From Pseudomonas knackmussii B13 (GTDB taxonomy: Bacteria > Pseudomonadota > Gammaproteobacteria > Pseudomonadales > Pseudomonadaceae), in assembly GCF_000689415.1 (NCBI RefSeq), contig NZ_HG322950.1, forward strand, positions 3,541,501 to 3,605,500: 64,000 nt of DNA, read 5' to 3'. The notes beneath the pieces were generated by a model. That model was not told where the DNA came from and did no database searches. It was given only the letters and a program-made list of their open reading frames with translations. A program made the translations under genes and the position numbers. Shown piece by piece: positions 46,819-54,841 of this stretch (position 1 is its first letter; every line of letters starts with the position of its first letter).

Positions 46819-48963
46819 ATGCTGTCTCGCCGCTTCTCCATCCAGTGGAAGATCACCCTCCTCTCCGGTCTCTGCCTCCTCGGCGTGGTATCGCTGCTCG
46901 CCGGCCTCTCGGTCTATCGCATGCAGCACAGTACCGAGCTGGTGAAGGAATCCAGCACGCACATGCTGGGCAATGCCGCCGAAGCCCGGCTGCGCGCCCG
47001 CGGCGAAATCCAGGCGATGCGCATTCAGCGCTATTTCATGGATGCCTACCGCTACGCGCAGTCCTTCTCGCGACAGGCCTTGGCACTGCGCCAGACGGCT
47101 ACCCAGCGCGGTCTCGCCCCACAGGTGCTGCGTGAGGAGCTTGCCCGGCAGATGCAGGAAGCCGTGGCTGCCAACCCCGAACTGCTGGGGCTGTATGTCG
47201 CCTTCGAGCCGGATGCCCTGGACGGAGCAGACGCCCCCTTCGCCGGGCAAAGCGCCAATGGCTCCAATGAGAAAGGCCGCTTCTCGCTCTACTGGTCCCA
47301 GGCCACCGTGGGCAAGCTGGAAGCCGACAACATGAGCGAATCCATGCTCGCCGACACCAGCCCCGGCCCGAGCGGCGCCGCCTACAACGCCTGGTACACC
47401 TGCCCGAAAGCCGGCAACAAGGCCTGTGTGCTCGAGCCCTACGTCGACGAAGTCGGCGGCCGCAAGATCCTCATGACCAGTATCGCCCTGCCATTGCTCG
47501 TCGACGGCAAGCTGGTTGGCGTACTGGGTGTGGACATCGCCCTCGACCGCCTGCAGGAGATCGCCAAGCAAGGCAGCGAGGAGCTCTATGAAGGCCAGAG
47601 CCGCGTGGCCATCGTCAGCGCCTCCGGCCTGCTCGCCGGTTACAGCGCCGATGCCGGCAAGCTGAGCAAGAAGCTGCAGGACATCTATCCCGGTCAGGGC
47701 AGCGAGCTGCTGCAGGCGATGGCCGCCAACCACGCACAAGTGCTCACCCACGACGAAGAACTGCGCGCTCTGCAACCGCTCAAGCCGATTCCCGAGGCGC
47801 AGCCCTGGGCCGTGCTGATCGACGTGCCACTGAAAGCCTTGCAAGGTCCGGCGCTGAAGTTGCAAAGCGAGCTCGACGAACAACGCACCCAAGGCACCGC
47901 CATAGAACTCGGCCTCGGCCTGCTCGCCGCCCTCCTCGGCCTGCTGCTGGTCTGGCTGACCGCCCGTGGTGTGACCCGCCCGATCCTCGGCGTGGCCGGA
48001 ATGCTGCGCGACATCGCCAGCGGCGAGGGCGACCTGACCCAGCGCCTGAAGTACCAGGGCCAGGACGAACTCGGCGAGCTGGCCGGCTGGTTCAACCGCT
48101 TCCTCGACAAGCTGCAACCGATCATCCGCGACGTGAAGGCCTCGGTGCAGGATGCCCGCGCCACTGCCGACCAGTCCGCCGCACTGTCGACCCAGACCAG
48201 CGCTGGCATGCAGCAGCAGTTCCGCGAGATCGAGCAGGTCGCCACCGCGTCCCAGGAAATGAGCGCCACCGCCCACGACGTGGCCAACAGCGCAGCCATG
48301 GCCGCCGACGCCGCACGCGGCGCTGACGGTGCCACTCGCGATGGCCTGTCGGTGATCCAGCAGACCACCCAGGTGATCGACAGCCTGGCCGCCGACATGA
48401 CCCAGGCGATGAGCCAGGTCCAGGGGCTGGCGTCGAGCAGCGAGCAGATCGGTTCGGTGCTGGAAGTGATCCGTGCGATCGCCGAGCAGACCAACCTGCT
48501 GGCGCTCAACGCGGCCATCGAAGCGGCCCGTGCTGGCGAGGCCGGTCGCGGTTTCGCGGTGGTCGCCGACGAGGTCCGCAACCTCGCCAAGCGCACCCAG
48601 GATTCGGTGGAAGAAATCCGCCAGGTCATCGAAGGCCTGCAGAATGGCACCCGCGAAGTGGTCGGCGCGATGCACAGCAGCCACCAGCTGGCGCAGGGCA
48701 GCGTCAGCCAGGTCGAGCAGGCGGTCGCCGCGCTGCAACGCATCGGCGATGCGGTGGGCGTGATCAACGACATGAACCTGCAGATCGCCAGCGCCGCCGA
48801 GGAACAGAGCGCGGTGGCCGAGGAGATCAACCGCAACGTGGCGGGCATTCGCGACGTCACCGAATCGCTGTCCGGCCAGGCGCAGGAATCGGCGCAGATC
48901 AGCCAGTCGCTGAACGAATTGGCCAACCATCAGCAGGGGTTGATGGGGCAGTTCCGCGTGTAA
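46819..48963 (+). CDS. Methyl-accepting chemotaxis protein with dCache sensor, TlpQ-like
   Basis: A 714-residue transmembrane chemoreceptor. TM1 is about residues 10-33, a periplasmic dCache-type ligand domain about 40-350 (with AAYNAWYTCPK, EPYVDEVGGRKILMTS and LVGVLGVDIALDRL), TM2 near 358-380, then HAMP and the signalling domain with tip EQTNLLALNAAIEAARAGE. The position just after nuoN and the size match the P. aeruginosa polyamine/histamine receptor TlpQ as I remember it, but the ligand is not proven. The start at 46819 has its own GGAAGGA and lies just after a FliA promoter; an in-frame ATG at 46672 lies upstream of that promoter. Confidence 0.9.
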   Translation: MLSRRFSIQWKITLLSGLCLLGVVSLLAGLSVYRMQHSTELVKESSTHMLGNAAEARLRARGEIQAMRIQRYFMDAYRYAQSFSRQALALRQTATQRGLAPQVLREELARQMQEAVAANPELLGLYVAFEPDALDGADAPFAGQSANGSNEKGRFSLYWSQATVGKLEADNMSESMLADTSPGPSGAAYNAWYTCPKAGNKACVLEPYVDEVGGRKILMTSIALPLLVDGKLVGVLGVDIALDRLQEIAKQGSEELYEGQSRVAIVSASGLLAGYSADAGKLSKKLQDIYPGQGSELLQAMAANHAQVLTHDEELRALQPLKPIPEAQPWAVLIDVPLKALQGPALKLQSELDEQRTQGTAIELGLGLLAALLGLLLVWLTARGVTRPILGVAGMLRDIASGEGDLTQRLKYQGQDELGELAGWFNRFLDKLQPIIRDVKASVQDARATADQSAALSTQTSAGMQQQFREIEQVATASQEMSATAHDVANSAAMAADAARGADGATRDGLSVIQQTTQVIDSLAADMTQAMSQVQGLASSSEQIGSVLEVIRAIAEQTNLLALNAAIEAARAGEAGRGFAVVADEVRNLAKRTQDSVEEIRQVIEGLQNGTREVVGAMHSSHQLAQGSVSQVEQAVAALQRIGDAVGVINDMNLQIASAAEEQSAVAEEINRNVAGIRDVTESLSGQAQESAQISQSLNELANHQQGLMGQFRV

Positions 48964-49017
48964 ACGAAAAGGCCCGCTGATCAGGCCGTGTGAAAAAACG
49001 CTGTGAGCAAGGCAAAA

Positions 49018-49046
49018 CAAACGCCCCGACTGGTTCGGGGCGTTTG
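49018..49046. terminator. Hairpin inside the IS remnant
   Basis: AAACGCCCCGA-CTGG-TTCGGGGCGTTT followed by GTTTTTC: an intrinsic-terminator shape at the left end of the element that could also terminate the chemoreceptor transcript. Confidence 0.7.
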
Positions 49047-49059
49047 TTTTTCGGAGGGA

Positions 49060-49342
49060 TCAGCCCATCAACTCGATCAGGCGACGCGCGCCGAATACCC
49101 ACTGTTTCAGGTTACCGGAGGGGTGTTCGACGATCGCCCGGCGCTTGGCCATCATCTCCGGCCGGGCGTCCAACCTTGCTCGCCTGCGCCTTGCTGAAGC
49201 CAAGTCGCCGCAGATCCAGTCGTGCCACATAGGCCTCGATCACGCGGACCAGATGTTCTTCAGGGAGCAACTCATCCAGCGACACCGGAAACAAGCTGCC
49301 CTGACCACGCCCTTCACCGCGGATATAGCCCATGAACGACAA
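49060..49342 (-). pseudogene. IS1182-family transposase remnant
   Basis: The first ~55 residues (MGYIRGEGRGQGSLFPVSLD onward, SLDELLPEEHLVRVIEAYV, LGFSKAQASK) match the N-terminus of IS1182-type DDE transposases. The remainder, in another frame, reads EMMAKRRAIVEHPSGNLKQW and ends RRLIELMG with a stop at 49060, resembling the C-terminal part of the family. A large internal deletion and a frame change separate the two. Confidence 0.8.
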
Positions 49343-49371
49343 TGCCCGTATCGATCGATACGGGCATTGTC
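49338..49371. repeat. Perfect 34-bp palindrome at the transposase start
   Basis: GACAATGCCCGTATCGA followed directly by its exact reverse complement, with no loop, overlapping the start region of the transposase remnant. It could shield the element from outside transcription or bind a regulator or transposase. Confidence 0.75.
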
Positions 49372-49413
49372 TTTGGCTTGCACTCAGACCGCTAGGTTTT
49401 CACACGGTCTGAT

Positions 49414-49601
49414 ATGCCGGCCTTGTTCTTTCCAGAGGTGGGCTTGGCGAAGAGCGTATAACCGTTCGCGGATATACGCTGCCTCACCTCGCGTATCGGT
49501 AACGCCGTGGCCGAACCTGGCACATCCAACACCGCCAAGTTCATCTCCGAGCAGACCGGCAACCAAGGTCGAACGGCGTATAACGCGGAGCGTTATAAGC
49601 C
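49414..49601. repeat. Non-coding stretch with REP-like hairpins
   Basis: Between the IS end and the histidine kinase gene there is no supported gene. AGCGTATA/TATACGCT arms form a hairpin at 49453-49480. A second, larger one at 49575-49601 (GGCGTATAACGC-GGA-GCGTTATAAGCC) abuts the kinase stop codon. The second has the form of the GCGTTATACGCC repeats scattered in Pseudomonas genomes and may terminate the two-component transcript. Confidence 0.6.
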
Positions 49602-50924
49602 CTACGCCGCTGCCCGCCTTGGCAACACCACCCGCACCCGCAAACCGCCCAGCTCGCTGCTTTCCAGCAGGAGCTTGCCGCCGCAGGCCTCGGCGATATC
49701 GCGAGCGATACCCAGCCCCAGACCGTGGCCGGCCACCTGCTCATCCAGCCGGGTGCCGCGTTCCAGCACGCTCTCGCGCTGGTCCGCGGCGATCCCCGGG
49801 CCGTCGTCATCCACCTGCAGCAGGTAATTGTCGGCGCCCTTCTCCACGCGCAGGCGCACTTCGCCAGCGGCCCATTTGCAGGCGTTGTCCAGCAGGTTAC
49901 CGAGCAGCTCCAGCAGGTCCTCGCGGTCGAACGGCAGGCGCAGGCCCGGCGCCGACTGGCAATCGATGCGCAGCTGCTGGCCGTGGATCAGCTGCAGCAT
50001 CTCGCGCAGGCTCGGCAGCTCGGCGTCGCAGTCGAAGTGCGCGCCCGGCAGCGCCTCGCCGACCAGGCGCGCGCGGCCCAGTTCGCGGGCCAGGCGCTGG
50101 TCGATCTGCTCCAGCTGCTCCTGCAATACCCGCCGCAGTTCCGGCTGGGTACGCAACTCGTCGCGATCCGCGAGGCTGATCAGAACGGCGAGCGGCGTCT
50201 TCAGCGCATGGCCGAGATTGCCCAGCGCATTGCGCGAGCGTTTGAGGGTGTCCTCGGTGTGCTGCAGCAGGTGGTTGACCTGCTGTACCAGCGGCTCGAG
50301 CTCTTCCGGCACCTGGGTATCGAGCTGGCTGCGCTGGCCCTCCTGCAGCTGCGCGATCTGCTGGCGCACCTGCTCCAATGGGCGCAAGGCGCGGCGCACC
50401 GCCAGGCGCTGGAAGAACAGGATCAGCAGCAGCGCCAGCGCGCCGGCGCCCAGGCCGAAATTGCGCAGGCGCTTGAAGCTCTTGAGGATCGGCGTGTAGT
50501 CCTGCGCCACGCTGATCTGCAGGTCGTAGCCGAAACGCCGGTAGTCGCCGCGGTAGACCAGCAGGCGCTGGCCCTCGGGGCCCTTGACCAGGCCCGCGCT
50601 TAGGCCGGGGCGGTCCTGCACCTTGAGTTCATGGTCCCAGAGCGAGCGCGAACGCAGGTCGGTCTGGCCGTAATGGATCTGGAAGTAGCGCCCGGAAAAC
50701 AGCCGCTCATAGGCAGCATCGACCCGCTGCGGGTCCAGTTGCGGCCCCGTCGGTCCACGGGCGATCGCCACCAACAGACTCTGCGCCTCGTCCTGCAGGC
50801 CGTTGGCCAGGTACTGCCGCAGCCCCTGGTCGAACAGCCACAGGCCGGTCTGTGCGAGGACCAGGCCGACTACCAGCAATACCGCGGCGAGGCCGAAGCC
50901 CAGGCGCCGCTGGATGGAAATCAA
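49602..50924 (-). CDS. Sensor histidine kinase, BqsS/CarS-like
   Basis: A 440-residue membrane kinase. The start is a TTG that overlaps the TGA of the regulator gene; no ATG or GTG is available nearby in frame. TM1 is about residues 9-31, the periplasmic sensor 32-150, TM2 about 150-172, HAMP, then the H-box with NLGHALKTPLAVL (His near 239) and the ATPase domain (LLGNLLDNACKWA, VDDDGPGIA, GHGLGLGIARDIA). The H-box type and gene position match P. aeruginosa PA2656 (BqsS/CarS, reported for Fe(II)/Ca sensing). I see no RExxE iron motif in the periplasmic part. Confidence 0.8.
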   Translation of the reverse strand: MISIQRRLGFGLAAVLLVVGLVLAQTGLWLFDQGLRQYLANGLQDEAQSLLVAIARGPTGPQLDPQRVDAAYERLFSGRYFQIHYGQTDLRSRSLWDHELKVQDRPGLSAGLVKGPEGQRLLVYRGDYRRFGYDLQISVAQDYTPILKSFKRLRNFGLGAGALALLLILFFQRLAVRRALRPLEQVRQQIAQLQEGQRSQLDTQVPEELEPLVQQVNHLLQHTEDTLKRSRNALGNLGHALKTPLAVLISLADRDELRTQPELRRVLQEQLEQIDQRLARELGRARLVGEALPGAHFDCDAELPSLREMLQLIHGQQLRIDCQSAPGLRLPFDREDLLELLGNLLDNACKWAAGEVRLRVEKGADNYLLQVDDDGPGIAADQRESVLERGTRLDEQVAGHGLGLGIARDIAEACGGKLLLESSELGGLRVRVVLPRRAAA

Positions 50925-51598
50925 GCCACGCCCCCGCTGTTGCCGGCGAAGCGATAGCCCTGGCCACGGCGGGTCTCGATGATCTCGCGGCCGAGCTTGC
51001 GGCGCAGGTGATTGACGTGCACCTCGATGACATTGGAGTCGCGCTCGGTCTCGCCGTCGTAGAGGTGCTCGGCCAGGTGCCCTTTGGACAGCAGTTGGCC
51101 GGGATGCAGCATGAAGTAGCGCAGCAGGCGGAACTCCGCCGAGGTCAGGTCGATCTCCCGCCCATCCTGCAGCACGCACTGGCGCGACTCGTCCAGGCTC
51201 AGGCCGCCGGCTTCGAGTTGCGCCTGGTTGGCCACGCCATGGGCCCGCCGCAACAGCGCCTGGATGCGCAGGAACAGCTCCTCGGGATGGAAGGGTTTGG
51301 TCAGGTAGTCGTCGGCGCCGGCTTTCAGCCCGTCGATGCGCTCGGCCCAGGAGCCGCGCGCGGTGAGGATCAGCACCGGCACCGCGATCCCTTGCGAACG
51401 CCACTCGCGCAGCACATCTAGGCCCGGCCGGCCGGGCAGGCCGAGGTCGAGGATGATCAGGTCGTAAGGCTCGCTGGCGCCCTGCACCGCGGCGTCGCGG
51501 CCGTCGGCCAGCCAATCCACCGCGTAGCCCTGGCGCGTCAGCCCGGCGAGCAGTTCATCGGCGAGGGGCACATGGTCTTCCACCAGCAGCAGGCGCAT
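50921..51598 (-). CDS. OmpR-family response regulator, BqsR/CarR-like
   Basis: A 225-residue regulator. The receiver domain has the acidic pocket near residues 7-8 (VED), the phospho-acceptor Asp51 in LIILDLGLPG and the conserved Lys in TKPFHPEEL. The winged-helix DNA-binding domain ends in NVIEVHVNHLRRKLG and RGQGYRF. It is translationally coupled to the PepSY gene (ATGA) and to the kinase. Confidence 0.92.
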   Translation of the reverse strand: MRLLLVEDHVPLADELLAGLTRQGYAVDWLADGRDAAVQGASEPYDLIILDLGLPGRPGLDVLREWRSQGIAVPVLILTARGSWAERIDGLKAGADDYLTKPFHPEELFLRIQALLRRAHGVANQAQLEAGGLSLDESRQCVLQDGREIDLTSAEFRLLRYFMLHPGQLLSKGHLAEHLYDGETERDSNVIEVHVNHLRRKLGREIIETRRGQGYRFAGNSGGVA

Positions 51599-51903
51599 CA
51601 GTCGTCTTCCTTATCCGAGAGGATGCGCCCGTCGCGGGCATCCAGTTTCAGTTCGCGCACCACGCCGCCGGAGGTCAGCAGCTCGATCTCGTAGACGTAG
51701 GAGTCGTGCTCGCGATCCAGTTCCGCCTCCAGCATCCGCGAGCCGGGATAGAGTGTCTGCGCACGCGGCAATATCGCCTCGAAGGGCTGGATCACACCCT
51801 CGCGTGCCAGGCTCAGGGCCTCGTCCTGGCTCAGGTCGCGGGCCAACGCCGAGCCGCTGCAGAGCAAGGCGGCGCAGAGCGCGTATCGCAGAGGATAGGT
51901 CAT
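51598..51903 (-). CDS. PepSY-domain periplasmic protein
   Basis: A 101-residue exported protein from the ATG at 51903, signal peptide ending SGSALA. The mature part is a single PepSY domain (LSLAREGVIQPFEAIL, YVYEIELLTSGGVVRELKLD, DARDGRIL). Small PepSY proteins often precede BqsRS/PmrAB-like systems and are thought to modulate the sensor or bind metal in the periplasm. First gene of the three-gene operon. Confidence 0.85.
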   Translation of the reverse strand: MTYPLRYALCAALLCSGSALARDLSQDEALSLAREGVIQPFEAILPRAQTLYPGSRMLEAELDREHDSYVYEIELLTSGGVVRELKLDARDGRILSDKEDD

Positions 51904-52092
51904 CGAAGGTCCTGTCGATCCTGGGGCAGATTGCCGCCCGCCACGTCCGTTTCGAGCGCGCAATCGTACACCCTGGCGCAGGCCCACGCGGACCGGCGGG
52001 ATGCGCCCGCCAGCGAGGCGACGATCGCGGATGTCAGTAATTTCACCAGATGATTCCCACAGAATTCCACTGTGCGCAGCCTAGCCGGAGGG

Positions 52093-52108
52093 TATTAAAC
52101 CAACCTGA
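52093..52108 (-). promoter_or_regulatory. Candidate BqsR/PmrA-type box
   Basis: On the minus strand it reads TTCAG-N6-TTAAT, eight of ten matches to TTAAG-N6-TTAAG, the box I recall for BqsR. It lies 190 bases upstream of the PepSY start in its orientation, in the region shared with the divergent patatin gene. Suggests autoregulation. Confidence 0.45.
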
Positions 52109-52197
52109 ATGCCGGCAGCGGCCTCATTCACGGTGTGAAGTTTCCTAGTGTTCCTGGGCCTGCGTTTATAATTCGCGGCTCGCCGGAGAGAGCCCGC

Positions 52198-53277
52198 ATG
52201 ACCGCCATCCACATCAAGTCCCCCGCCCTCACCCTCAAGGCCGGTGCCCGCGCCTTGCGCCGCATCCGCGAGAACGGCCTGGCGCCGGCCGATGTCGGCA
52301 TCCTCCCCGGCGCCGCCGGCGGACCCAAGGCACTGGGCATCCAGGGGCTCGACCTCGCTCTGTTCGGCGACTGGCTGCCACGCGCGCCGCGCGAGCGCTC
52401 GCTGATCGGCGCCTCCATCGGCTCCTGGCGCTTCGCCAGCGCCTGCCTGCCGGATGCCGCGCGAGGCATCCGCCGGCTCGGCGAGCTCTATACGCAGCAG
52501 TGCTTCTCGCGCAACGCCGACATCTTCGAGGTTTCCGCCAGTTGCACGCGCATGCTCGACGACCTGCTCGACGGCCAGGACGCCCAGGTCCTGGCCAACC
52601 CGCACTACCGGCTCAACGTGGTGGTGGTGAAGAGTCACGGCCGACTCGCTGACGACGCCAAAGGCACTCTTGGTCTAGGGCTGGGCGCGGTGATTCGCGA
52701 CAACCTGCTCGGCCGCCGCCATCTGCATCGCCACTTCGAGCGGGTCATCCTGCACGACGCGCGCCTGGCTCCGCCGCTGGAAGCGCTACGCGACTTCCCC
52801 TCGCGCTGCCTGCCGCTGGACGTCGGCAACCTGCGCCACGCGCTGCTCGCTTCCGGCTCCATCCCCATGGTGATGCAGGGCGTGCGCGACATCCCCGGTG
52901 TCGGCCCGGGCACCTACCGCGACGGTGGCCTGCTCGACTATCACCTGGACCTGCCCTACCAGGGCGGCGACGTGGTGCTCTACCCGCACTTCACCGACAA
53001 GGTCATCCCCGGCTGGTTCGACAAGGGCCTGCCGTGGCGCCGCGGCGACGCCGGTCGCCTGCAGGATGTGCTGCTGCTCGCTCCGTCGCGCGAATACCTG
53101 GCTCGCCTGCCCCACGGCAAGCTGCCGGATCGCAAGGACTTCAAGCGCTACCTGGGCGATGACGCCGGACGCCAGCGCTACTGGAACAAGGCGATGGAAG
53201 AGAGCCGGCGGATGGGCGACGAGTTCCTCGAACTGGTCGATGGCGGGCGGCTGGGCGAGCACCTGCAACCGCTCTGA
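52198..53277 (+). CDS. Patatin-like phospholipase
   Basis: A 359-residue protein. The glycine-rich loop GAAGGPKALG (residues ~39-48) forms the oxyanion hole, the nucleophile is Ser73 in LIGASIGSWRFA (GxSxG), and the catalytic Asp is near residue 242 in YRDGGLLDYH. No signal peptide is evident. Patatin hydrolases cleave acyl chains from phospholipids; the physiological substrate here is unknown. Confidence 0.87.
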   Translation: MTAIHIKSPALTLKAGARALRRIRENGLAPADVGILPGAAGGPKALGIQGLDLALFGDWLPRAPRERSLIGASIGSWRFASACLPDAARGIRRLGELYTQQCFSRNADIFEVSASCTRMLDDLLDGQDAQVLANPHYRLNVVVVKSHGRLADDAKGTLGLGLGAVIRDNLLGRRHLHRHFERVILHDARLAPPLEALRDFPSRCLPLDVGNLRHALLASGSIPMVMQGVRDIPGVGPGTYRDGGLLDYHLDLPYQGGDVVLYPHFTDKVIPGWFDKGLPWRRGDAGRLQDVLLLAPSREYLARLPHGKLPDRKDFKRYLGDDAGRQRYWNKAMEESRRMGDEFLELVDGGRLGEHLQPL

Positions 53278-53282
53278 ATTTT

Positions 53283-53353
53283 GTTCGCGAGCAAGCTCGC
53301 TCCTACGCAAAGCGCCATTCGCGGCGACTGTAGGAGCGAGCTTGCTCGCGAAC
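53283..53353. repeat. REP pair (inverted)
   Basis: GTTCGCGAGCAAGCTCGCTCCTAC and its exact reverse complement (24 bases each) separated by 23 bases, six bases after the patatin stop and just before the end of convergent nnrS. This is the Pseudomonas REP/BIME type mobilised by RAYT transposases. Confidence 0.9.
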
Positions 53354-53358
53354 CATCT

Positions 53359-54546
53359 CTACCCCGGCTGCCCATCCGCACGGGCGGACCACAGCATCGG
53401 CCCGTAGTACCAGGCGAAGACCAGGAAGGCCGAGGCCCAGCAAAGCGCCGCGAGTATCAGGCCGGCCAGCGGCATCCAGGGCACCAGCAGCACCCGCGCC
53501 GCCACGCCAAGGTTGAGCAAGGCGAAGGCCCACCCCATCGCCGCCGGTGGTTGTAGCGCACGGCCGGTATGGCCGAGGGTGACGCGGGCGATCATGGCGA
53601 GGATCAGTCCGCCGATGCCGCCCAGTGTCAGCGCGTGCAGCGGCAGGCTCGACGGAATGCCGAACGACAGCGCCGAGAGCGTCAGACCGACCAGCGCTAC
53701 GGCCATCCAGGCATAGGCCAGGTGCAGCGACCAGAGCAGCGGCACGCGCCAGAGGTCGCGGTCGTACCAGCGCCCCAGGCGCAGCAGATGACCGGTTGCC
53801 AACAGGCCGAACAACGGCGCCAGTAACGGGCCCGGCTGCAGCGTCAGGCCCAGCGCACTCAGCAGCGCGAGCAGCAAAGTGCCGAGGAACAGCACCCAGT
53901 CCAGCCACGGCCAGGCCGGCACCTGCGCCGTGCGCCCAAGGCCGCGCTGGGTGAAGAAGGGAATCACCCGCCCGCCGATCAGCGTCATCAGCGCCGCCAC
54001 CAGCCAGAGCGCAGCGAACACGCCGCCGCGTTGCCAGGTCTCGTTGCCGCTGGCCAATCCGGCCATGACTTCGGCATCGGCCAAGGTGAACATCAGAAGA
54101 ACGGCCAGCACCGGGTAGTTTCGAACCTGGCGCACCTGCACCAGGCTGCGGCCGACGAACCAGGCCAGGGCCGGCGCGAAGGCCAGTTCCAGTACCGCCG
54201 CCAGCCACCAGGGTGCGCCAAATAGCCAGACCAACCGAGCCGCCAGCCAGAGGCCGGCCAGGACGCGCAGCGGCGAGCCATTCAGCCCCGGCCGCCCGGT
54301 CCAATTCTGCACGGCGGTAAGCAGGAATCCGGCGACTATCGCCAGCGCGAAGCCGAACACCATTTCGTGGCGATGCCAGCCCAGCCATCCGCCCAGCGGC
54401 TGCCAACCCGGCAAACCGAAGAGCGCGGCGAGCCAGAGCGGCACCGCGAGAGCGGCGAACAGCGCGCCACCCAGGAAGAAGGGGCGAAAGCCCAGCCGCC
54501 ACAGCGGCGGGATCGCCAGCAGCACACGGCGATCAAGCAACAGCAC
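53359..54546 (-). CDS. nnrS: NnrS family heme-copper membrane protein
   Basis: A 395-residue polytopic protein with about twelve hydrophobic helices. LWRLGFRPFFLGGALFA and GWHRHEMVFGFALAI near the N-terminus are diagnostic for NnrS, which protects cells from nitric-oxide stress. The start overlaps the end of the PpyR-like gene by 14 bases, and it belongs to the fhp operon. Confidence 0.9.
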   Translation of the reverse strand: MLLLDRRVLLAIPPLWRLGFRPFFLGGALFAALAVPLWLAALFGLPGWQPLGGWLGWHRHEMVFGFALAIVAGFLLTAVQNWTGRPGLNGSPLRVLAGLWLAARLVWLFGAPWWLAAVLELAFAPALAWFVGRSLVQVRQVRNYPVLAVLLMFTLADAEVMAGLASGNETWQRGGVFAALWLVAALMTLIGGRVIPFFTQRGLGRTAQVPAWPWLDWVLFLGTLLLALLSALGLTLQPGPLLAPLFGLLATGHLLRLGRWYDRDLWRVPLLWSLHLAYAWMAVALVGLTLSALSFGIPSSLPLHALTLGGIGGLILAMIARVTLGHTGRALQPPAAMGWAFALLNLGVAARVLLVPWMPLAGLILAALCWASAFLVFAWYYGPMLWSARADGQPG

Positions 54547-54793
54547 AGCACTGCTCCCACTGAGGCTCGCGCATCTGGCGCTGGGCGATCAGGCGCAGCA
54601 CGTAGCCAAGCTTGATCGAAGTCGGACCGAGGATGGTGAGGCCGTGGGCCGCGACCAGGGCCGGCAGCGCCAGGTACTGGTCGATGAAATAGGCGCCGAA
54701 GATCCCACCCAGCAGCATGGCGACACCCGCGCAGAGCAGGCTGCTGGAATGACTCAGGTTGCGTTGCGGACAAGCGAAGAAGCCTTTCATCAC
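54533..54793 (-). CDS. Small membrane protein, PpyR-like
   Basis: An 86-residue protein with two hydrophobic helices (about residues 18-38 and 44-62). By position and size it corresponds to PA2663 (PpyR, psl and pyoverdine regulator) between fhp and the nnrS homologue. The biochemical role is not clear from sequence. Cysteines at the N-terminus (FACPQ) and C-terminus (QCC) could bind metal or respond to redox or NO, which is speculation. Confidence 0.7.
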   Translation of the reverse strand: MMKGFFACPQRNLSHSSSLLCAGVAMLLGGIFGAYFIDQYLALPALVAAHGLTILGPTSIKLGYVLRLIAQRQMREPQWEQCCAVA

Positions 54794-54841
54794 ACACCTC
54801 CGGTAAGGATGGCCGGCCCAATTGGGCCGGCCGGCATTGCA

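Larger units (their letters stand above)
48980..49413. mobile_element. Internally deleted IS1182-family element with both ends
   Basis: About 434 bases bounded by imperfect inverted repeats: ATCAGGCCGTGTGAAAA at the left and, on the other strand, ATCAGACCGTGTGAAAA at the right, one mismatch in 17. Inside, on the minus strand, are both termini of an IS1182-type transposase with the catalytic middle missing. It sits 16 bases after the chemoreceptor stop. No clear target duplication is visible. It cannot move on its own but could be mobilised in trans if the ends are functional. Confidence 0.8.

Noticed and set aside
49602..51515. 637-residue version of the histidine kinase
   Set aside because: The extra N-terminal ~197 codons are the response-regulator gene read out of frame (Arg/Pro-rich nonsense). 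The kinase begins at the TTG at 50924.
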